Assembly (NCBI RefSeq): GCF_002283555.1
Contig: NZ_MVOI01000006.1
Location: 762,040 to 826,039 of the forward strand
Source of the DNA: Rubrivirga sp. SAORIC476
Lineage (GTDB): Bacteria > Bacteroidota > Rhodothermia > Rhodothermales > Rubricoccaceae
DNA: 64,000 nucleotides
Direction: 5' to 3'
Shown here: piece by piece, positions 60,217 through 64,000 of the stretch
Layout: every line of letters starts with the position of its first letter
Numbering within the stretch: position 1 is the first letter of the stretch
Translations under genes and position numbers: made by a program
The notes under the pieces: generated by a model
The model's input: only the letters and a program-made list of their open reading frames with translations
The model's database searches: none
What the model was told of the DNA's origin: nothing

Positions 60217-60738
60217 TCAGAGTTGCCCAAGCCCGACTGACACCAACAGATGCTGCTGTCCGGCTTCGAGTCTTGCGAAGTATGGGCCGACGAACTGGGC
60301 GGTAAAGGAGCCCGAAAACCCAGATCCCGTACCTATCCGATAGCCAGCTCCGAAAAGGGCCGCTCCGCCATTCGCGGGGATGCGGACCCCCACTTCAGGA
60401 GTCAATGCCAAGTATGGAGTCCCTGCACACCGTTCCGAGTTCGCGAACTGGCCATTCGCTGTATCCCTGCAGATGCCTCCGCTCTCTAAGACATACCTGT
60501 CGTCTCCTTCCCCGAACGTCAGGGACGCCCGAGCACTTGCAAATGCCGTAACAGTGCCTCCAGTGTGAGTTTGCACCAAGCCGCCGACGCCGAATGAAAG
60601 ACCGCGTCCGTTGTCTCCTACCACGATGTCAGCACCTCCAGTCGCGCTTTGTGCCCGAACATCGGAGACACCAAGCAAGCAGAGTCCCGCGAGGAGCGAG
60701 GCGGCCGCGACGATGTGTCTGGGAAGTTGCAATCGCAT
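60217..60738 (-). CDS. Exported beta-rich protein, outer-membrane-barrel-like
   Basis: 173 residues from the ATG at 60738 (MRLQLPRHIVAAASLLAGLC), with a signal peptide ending near VRAQ. The mature part alternates glycine and hydrophobic residues in short strands (GLSFGVGGLVQTHTGGTVTA, FASARASLTFGEGDDRYVLE, GGAALFGAGYRIGTGSGFSG), as in small membrane barrels. It ends LLVSVGLGQL. There is one possible disulphide (GICRDTANGQFANSERCAG). It is the first gene of the leftward cargo cassette, 42 bases before the SH3b gene. No family recognised. Confidence 0.65.
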   Translation of the reverse strand: MRLQLPRHIVAAASLLAGLCLLGVSDVRAQSATGGADIVVGDNGRGLSFGVGGLVQTHTGGTVTAFASARASLTFGEGDDRYVLESGGICRDTANGQFANSERCAGTPYLALTPEVGVRIPANGGAALFGAGYRIGTGSGFSGSFTAQFVGPYFARLEAGQQHLLVSVGLGQL

Positions 60739-60847
60739 GCCAGAACCTACGTACGTAGGATGTCGAGAATCCAATGCAGTGGCATCGTGATTCCGAATCG
60801 CTCTCACTTCGGCGGACCTGTCGGTCTCGGCAGAAGCGGCGGCGCCT

Positions 60848-61222
60848 ATGACACGATTAGCTGTCACCCCGGACGCGGAGTCTGTCGCCATGCTCGACAT
60901 CCCAGACCACGACGGCAGACCGACGGGCGACCTCGAAGACGCGTTCCGGCGCATCGACGCGGATCGGAGGCTCTACCTGGTGGACGGGGACCGGCGGGTG
61001 TTCCGAGCGGCGGCGGCCTGGGATGCTGGCAGCGCGATGGGCGTCCACCGCGAACTCGCGCTCTCCGTGGCCGACATCGCGGCGCGGCTCCACATGGACG
61101 ACTGGGAAGTCCGGAGACTGCTTATGGGGCCAGAGGACTATGTTCTTGGCGAGGCTCAGCGGATCCTGTACCCACCGCGGAGGCGCGGAGGACGCTCCGG
61201 CGGGGGGTCGGGGCGGCCATGA
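60848..61222 (+). CDS. Possible small DNA-binding protein, convergent with repressor
   Basis: 124 residues (or 110 from a later ATG at 60890). A helix-turn-helix-like stretch is seen at 70-95 (LALSVADIAARLHMDDWEVR), and an Arg/Gly-rich tail follows (PPRRRGGRSGGGSGRP). It is read rightward and overlaps the last ~100 bases of the repressor gene on the other strand, so one of the two 3' ends may be shorter than drawn. Supporting evidence is the sensible N-terminal composition; no family recognised. Confidence 0.45.
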   Translation: MTRLAVTPDAESVAMLDIPDHDGRPTGDLEDAFRRIDADRRLYLVDGDRRVFRAAAAWDAGSAMGVHRELALSVADIAARLHMDDWEVRRLLMGPEDYVLGEAQRILYPPRRRGGRSGGGSGRP

Positions 61223-61616
61223 ACTGGACGCGGACGGCCATCCGGACCTCGCCCGTGGCCGGGTCCACCAACTCGTAGTCCCACGCCTCGCCGACGACCC
61301 CGAGGTGGGCGTAGCGGTCTCGCTCAGGTCGTTCCGGGACCGACACCGCGTCGGCGACCGACCTGCCGAGGAGCGGGCCTGGCTCGGACGTTTCTGTGGA
61401 AACGTGCTTCGCTCCCTTTCCAGTGCGAAGCCATTCTGAGTGCACACCGAGGACCGGGACAACTGACTCGACAACTGCGCCTTCTCTCGGAGGCTCCTCT
61501 CGGTCCAAGTAGCGATCAAGCGTTCGTTTGCTGACCCCAGCGAGCCTAGCCAGTGACCCTGTATCGAGTCCCTTAGCGTTCAGGGCCTGCTGGAGACGGG
61601 AGCCAAATGCTGGCAT
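61122..61616 (-). CDS. Phage repressor (XRE-type helix-turn-helix, CI-like)
   Basis: 164 residues from the ATG at 61616 (MPAFGSRLQQALNAKGLDTG). The N-terminal helix-turn-helix is clear: SLARLAGVSKRTLDRYLDRE. The remainder is a linker (GPLLGRSVADAVSVPERPER) and a C-terminal dimerisation-type segment (WDYELVDPATGEVRMAVRVQ). No Ser-Lys autocleavage (LexA/S24) motif is evident, so induction may not use RecA cleavage. It is divergent from the early genes, with four copies of its likely operator in the gap. Confidence 0.8.
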   Translation of the reverse strand: MPAFGSRLQQALNAKGLDTGSLARLAGVSKRTLDRYLDREEPPREGAVVESVVPVLGVHSEWLRTGKGAKHVSTETSEPGPLLGRSVADAVSVPERPERDRYAHLGVVGEAWDYELVDPATGEVRMAVRVQFMAAPTPRRSVLRASAVGTGSAEPRQEHSPLAP

Positions 61617-61655
61617 CAAGTACGGGCTGGGCCCAGGCAAGACAAAAAGACACGA

Positions 61656-61704
61656 GACAGCTGGCAGGCTGTCATTGACAGCTGCGTGACAGCTGGCGTA
61701 CCCT
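61656..61704 (+). promoter_or_regulatory. Early rightward promoter overlapped by a four-copy operator array
   Basis: GACAGC occurs at 61656, 61677 and 61688, and its complement GCTGTC at 61668. GCTGTC-ATT-GACAGC (61668-61682) is a perfect dyad. TTGACA at 61675-61680 and TACCCT at 61699-61704 (18-base spacing) form a sigma70-like promoter for the rightward genes, with operators on the -35 box and spacer. This is a standard repressor-switch layout. Confidence 0.7.
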
Positions 61705-61751
61705 ACGGGTGGCACTCGCCAAAAGGTTACGTCGCCCCTCCACCCCCTGCA

Positions 61752-62006
61752 ATGACCGACGCCACCCGGGCCCGCATCGACGAGCTCCGCGCCCTCAAGT
61801 CGAAGTATCCCGCCCTCACGCACGGCGAGATCGCCGACGCCTCCGAGTACACCGAGGCCTACGTGAAGGCGGTCCTGAACCACCGCAACGTCCCCGTCGA
61901 GCCTGCGGACACCCTCGCCGAGATCGAGCGCGCCATCGGCGTCGCCCGCGCGGCACGGCTGCCCATCGAGGACCGAGAAGGCCGCGGCCACGCGGTCGCA
62001 GGATGA
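61752..62006 (+). CDS. Small early phage protein with helix-turn-helix-like segment
   Basis: 84 residues from the ATG at 61752 (MTDATRARIDELRALKSKYP); an upstream in-frame ATG at 61686 lies in the operator array and is rejected. The LTHGEIADASEYTEAYVKAV segment resembles a helix-turn-helix (Cro- or transcriptional-regulator-like). It is the first gene after the early promoter, where a Cro-type regulator is expected. It overlaps the next gene by 4 bases (ATGA). Confidence 0.65.
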   Translation: MTDATRARIDELRALKSKYPALTHGEIADASEYTEAYVKAVLNHRNVPVEPADTLAEIERAIGVARAARLPIEDREGRGHAVAG

Positions 62007-62227
62007 GCGGCCGCCCCCGCTGCCTCGCCTACCGCGACGCGCTCGCTAAGCAGGCCACCGCGCACGGCATCGTCAAGGGCCTCCGGGAGCAACTCCGGGA
62101 GCAACTCCGCCCGGACGCGGGCCAGACTCAGCTCGTCTTCGACCTGCTGGACTCGGCCGACACGCTGCTCACGGACTCGGCCGAGGTCATCCTCGGCCTC
62201 CAGAGCACAGACGAGACGCCGACATGA
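62003..62227 (+). CDS. Small early phage protein, helical
   Basis: 74 residues (MSGRPRCLAYRDALAKQATA). It is nearly all helical, with a short direct repeat (LREQLREQL). No family recognised. It is coupled by 4-base overlaps to genes on both sides, so it belongs to the early operon. Confidence 0.6.
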   Translation: MSGRPRCLAYRDALAKQATAHGIVKGLREQLREQLRPDAGQTQLVFDLLDSADTLLTDSAEVILGLQSTDETPT

Positions 62228-62424
62228 ACGGCGACCCCTCCTTCGGGCCCAGCGTCGCGCTCTCCATCCTCGCCGCCCTCATGGTGGCCATGGCCATCTG
62301 GGGACCACCCGGCATGCTCCAGGCCCGTCCAGCTCGCCGCGGCCGACGTCGCGACCCCACCTGCGAAGCCCTCGACGCGGTCGGCGCCGGCCGCGGCTGC
62401 TACGCGCTCATCTCCCTCGTCTAG
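62224..62424 (+). CDS. Small early membrane protein
   Basis: 66 residues (MNGDPSFGPSVALSILAALM) with one membrane span at ~10-30, then a basic stretch (ARPARRGRRRDPT) and a C-terminal hydrophobic end with two Cys residues. Early membrane micro-proteins of this kind are often superinfection-exclusion factors; this is inference from position only. Confidence 0.55.
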   Translation: MNGDPSFGPSVALSILAALMVAMAIWGPPGMLQARPARRGRRRDPTCEALDAVGAGRGCYALISLV

Positions 62425-62439
62425 CCCACGAACCCCGCC

Positions 62440-62688
62440 ATGCGACGACTCCTCCAGCACCTCGCTCTGCTGCTGTTCGCCGACCCGCCCCGGCCGTCGG
62501 CGCCGTACGCCGACCGCGATCGACACGGTTACCTCGACGCGCGCGACTACCGCGTCGACGTGTCCGGCATCGTCGCGGGCCCGCGCCCGGCCGGGCGGCG
62601 CGAGGGTGCCTGGCGGCTCGTGTCGCCGCCGCCCCGTCCCGCCTCGGTCCGCCGCGCGGACGTGTGGCCAGCAGGAGCCGCCCGATGA
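62440..62688 (+). CDS. Small early phage protein of unknown function
   Basis: 82 residues (MRRLLQHLALLLFADPPRPS). A short hydrophobic N-terminus is followed by a polar segment (YADRDRHGYLDARDYRVDVS) and a Pro/Arg-rich tail. No family recognised. It overlaps the next gene by 4 bases. Confidence 0.5.
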   Translation: MRRLLQHLALLLFADPPRPSAPYADRDRHGYLDARDYRVDVSGIVAGPRPAGRREGAWRLVSPPPRPASVRRADVWPAGAAR

Positions 62689-62861
62689 CCGCCCTCGCCT
62701 TCCTGCTCGGCGTGCTCGTGGCCGCCGTTCTCCTTCTCACCGCCGCGCTCGTCGCCACCTCTCGCCGCGCCGGCGCCGAGGCGGACCGACTGGAGCAGGC
62801 CGCCCTCGACGCGCGCCGCCTCCGCGAGTGGCGCGACGAGATGCTCCCCCTCGACTCATGA
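62685..62861 (+). CDS. Small early membrane protein
   Basis: 58 residues (MTALAFLLGVLVAAVLLLTA). One membrane span covers 3-25, followed by a charged helix (SRRAGAEADRLEQAALDARR). It overlaps the genes on both sides by 4 bases. Function unknown. Confidence 0.55.
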   Translation: MTALAFLLGVLVAAVLLLTAALVATSRRAGAEADRLEQAALDARRLREWRDEMLPLDS

Positions 62862-63097
62862 ATGGATACGCCTTCTACCCCGGCTGCGACGCCTCTGGCG
62901 CCTGGCGGAACCGCCTGGTCCGGGTCCACCAGCGAGGCCTCGACAACGCCTCGATCGAGACCGTCCGCGAGGGGCAGCGCGCCTACCCCGAGTTGCGCTT
63001 CGCGGCATCCGTCGCCCGCGCGGCCTTGACTGCCCTGGCCACAGCGCACGCCAGCGACCGCCTTCCCGCAGGACACCCCACCCGGAGCGCCCGATGA
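62858..63097 (+). CDS. Small early phage protein of unknown function
   Basis: 79 residues (MNGYAFYPGCDASGAWRNRL). It begins with aromatic and cysteine residues, followed by helical segments (VRVHQRGLDNASIETVREGQ, FAASVARAALTALATAHASD). No family recognised. It overlaps the replication-protein gene by 4 bases. Confidence 0.5.
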   Translation: MNGYAFYPGCDASGAWRNRLVRVHQRGLDNASIETVREGQRAYPELRFAASVARAALTALATAHASDRLPAGHPTRSAR

Positions 63098-64000
63098 GTT
63101 ACAAGGTTGCCCGCAGGGTTCGCGAGTCGTCGACGGTCGAGGGGGGCGCCCACGCCGTGCTGGTGGCCATCGCCGACGCCGCGCACGAGGACGGCGTCCT
63201 GGCCGACCCGCGCGTCACGGTCGCCGACATCGCGCACTCGGCACGCGTCTCGCCGCGGACGGCGAAGCGCGCCTTCGGAACGCTCACCCAGGCCGACGAA
63301 CTGCTCTACTTCCGCGGCACCGGCGCAGGCCGCGTCGGCGTCTTCGGCGTCCTGGTCGGCCTCGGCCCCGACGACCGGGAGCGGGTCTACGAAGCCGCCT
63401 GGACGCGCGTCGCCATCCACGGCGGACGCTTCGATCTGCTCGACGCCGGGACCCACCAGACCGACCCAAAAGGGTGTCGTGGTGTCACCCTTTTCACCGG
63501 GCGAAAGGGTGACACCGTGACCAAAAAGGGTGTCGTGGTGTCACCCTTTTTCTCCTATAAGGGATTCTTCCCGGTATCCCGGTATCCAGAAGAAGAAAGG
63601 GCTGGAGGGGGGAAGATGCCGAGCGCCGACGTGTCGCCAGCGGAGTCGACGGGGCCTGCCGTGCTCAGCGGCCACCAGCTGGAGCTGTTCCAGCAGCTCG
63701 TCGGGCTCGGTGTCTACGACGCCCCGGCGCAGGCCCTCGTGATGGCCGAGGATCCCGAGCACCTGGCCCAGGCCATCGAGGCCGGGCGCCTGCTCCGAGC
63801 CCGCGGCAACACCCCCCACCTCGGTGCCGCCGTCGTCCGGATGGCGCGAGGGCAACAGCCGCTGCCCGCCGTGGCTCCGCCCGCCGCGTTGCCTCGTCCG
63901 GCTCCCGAGCCTCCGCCTCCCCCGGTGGTCGCGAGCCCCGTCGACTGGGACGCCCTCGCGGCCGAGACCGGCTGGCGCCTGGACCCGACCCTCGCCGCCC
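63094..64000 (+). CDS. Replication-initiator-like protein with winged helix, 3' end beyond window
   Basis: At least 302 residues, open to the window edge. Residues ~15-75 are a helix-turn-helix/winged-helix of the kind in phage replication proteins (VTVADIAHSARVSPRTAKRA, then FGTLTQADELLYF). A middle linker (residues ~125-165) is encoded by the inverted-repeat array and an AT-rich stretch. A second helical region (LSGHQLELFQQLVGLGVYDA) is followed by a Pro/Ala-rich linker. It closes the rightward early operon and is the best candidate for an O/DnaA-like initiator acting on the origin inside its own gene. Confidence 0.7.
   Translation, partial: MSYKVARRVRESSTVEGGAHAVLVAIADAAHEDGVLADPRVTVADIAHSARVSPRTAKRAFGTLTQADELLYFRGTGAGRVGVFGVLVGLGPDDRERVYEAAWTRVAIHGGRFDLLDAGTHQTDPKGCRGVTLFTGRKGDTVTKKGVVVSPFFSYKGFFPVSRYPEEERAGGGKMPSADVSPAESTGPAVLSGHQLELFQQLVGLGVYDAPAQALVMAEDPEHLAQAIEAGRLLRARGNTPHLGAAVVRMARGQQPLPAVAPPAALPRPAPEPPPPPVVASPVDWDALAAETGWRLDPTLAA
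63468..63551 (+). other. Candidate phage replication origin: inverted-repeat iterons inside the initiator gene
   Basis: AAAAGGGTG / CACCCTTTT arms with the same 9-base spacer (TCGTGGTGT) occur at 63468-63494 and 63524-63550. A third half-site, AAAGGGTGACACC, lies at 63504-63516. Distances are short and regular (56 bases between the two full copies). An AT-richer stretch (CTCCTATAAGGGATTCTTCC) follows at 63552-63571. The array lies inside the initiator reading frame, as in the lambda O gene. Confidence 0.65.

Larger units (their letters stand above)
32968..64000. mobile_element. HK97-type siphovirus prophage, right end beyond window
   Basis: A contiguous set of phage genes: divergent regulators at the left end, leftward structural genes from the tail fibre (35.1 kb) up to the lysis genes (57 kb), a leftward cargo cassette (57.5-60.7 kb), a repressor with operators (61.1-61.7 kb) and rightward early/replication genes to the window end. 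All morphogenesis classes of a long non-contractile tailed phage are present and look intact. No sheath gene is seen, and no integrase is visible, so the element continues to the right. The total length seen is about 31 kb. Confidence 0.9.

Noticed and set aside
60857-61519. Leftward open frame of 220 codons covering the rightward gene and part of the repressor
   Set aside because: No helix-turn-helix in this frame, Arg/Ser/Pro-rich; the repressor frame has a clear DNA-binding domain.

Overview
The window comes from a very GC-rich bacterium whose genes are tightly packed. Three secreted proteins end in a C-terminal sorting module of the type IX secretion (T9SS) kind. There is also a SusC/RagA-like TonB receptor, and many genes lack a visible Shine-Dalgarno sequence. 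Together these suggest a Bacteroidota-Rhodothermota organism, perhaps a marine Rubricoccaceae/Rubrivirga relative. This placement is inference, since no rRNA is present.

Bases 1-32,900 are host chromosome. In order they hold: two tandem 7TM-PAS histidine kinases, the first cut by the window edge; a DUF4126 membrane protein; a membrane-anchored AraC regulator followed by a TonB-dependent receptor; a Rieske oxygenase; a zinc alcohol dehydrogenase; a T9SS substrate; a Tat-exported metallo-beta-lactamase-fold hydrolase; a very large secreted protease with two complete subtilisin triads; a PEBP/YbhB protein; an APC transporter with C-terminal EIIA-like and TrkA_C-like domains; another T9SS substrate; a lipoprotein; a FAD/Fe-S (GlcD-GlcF type) oxidoreductase; an endonuclease/exonuclease/phosphatase lipoprotein; cysS; an exported protein; topoisomerase IB; and dxs. 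Convergent gene pairs are often separated by hairpins built on CCGCCTCGG/CCGAGGCGG.

At about 32,968 the reading frame of a low-molecular-weight protein-tyrosine phosphatase breaks after its first 16 codons. From there to the end of the window the DNA is a prophage of HK97-like siphovirus type. Its late genes read leftward: endolysin and lysis genes (57-55.4 kb), HNH nuclease, C39-like peptidase, TerS, TerL, a portal-MuF fusion, prohead protease, major capsid, connector, closure, gp10-like, terminator and tube proteins, G/GT chaperones with a programmed -1 frameshift, tape measure, hub and tail fibre (54.3-35.1 kb). A four-gene leftward cargo cassette with looser base composition lies at 57.5-60.7 kb: two exported proteins, a coiled-coil protein and a voltage-gated-type potassium channel. 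A repressor with a four-copy operator array and an overlapping promoter lies at 61.1-61.7 kb. Small early genes then read rightward into a replication-initiator-like gene that carries a phage origin-like array of inverted repeats inside its own coding sequence. No integrase is seen; it and the right attachment site should lie beyond 64,000.

The points most worth following up are: the coiled-coil plus potassium-channel pair as a candidate undescribed phage-encoded membrane system; the major capsid protein with a signal-peptide-like N-terminal extension; the double subtilisin; the GGGAAAG frameshift site; the lambda-like origin inside the initiator gene; and the phosphatase gene used as attachment site.
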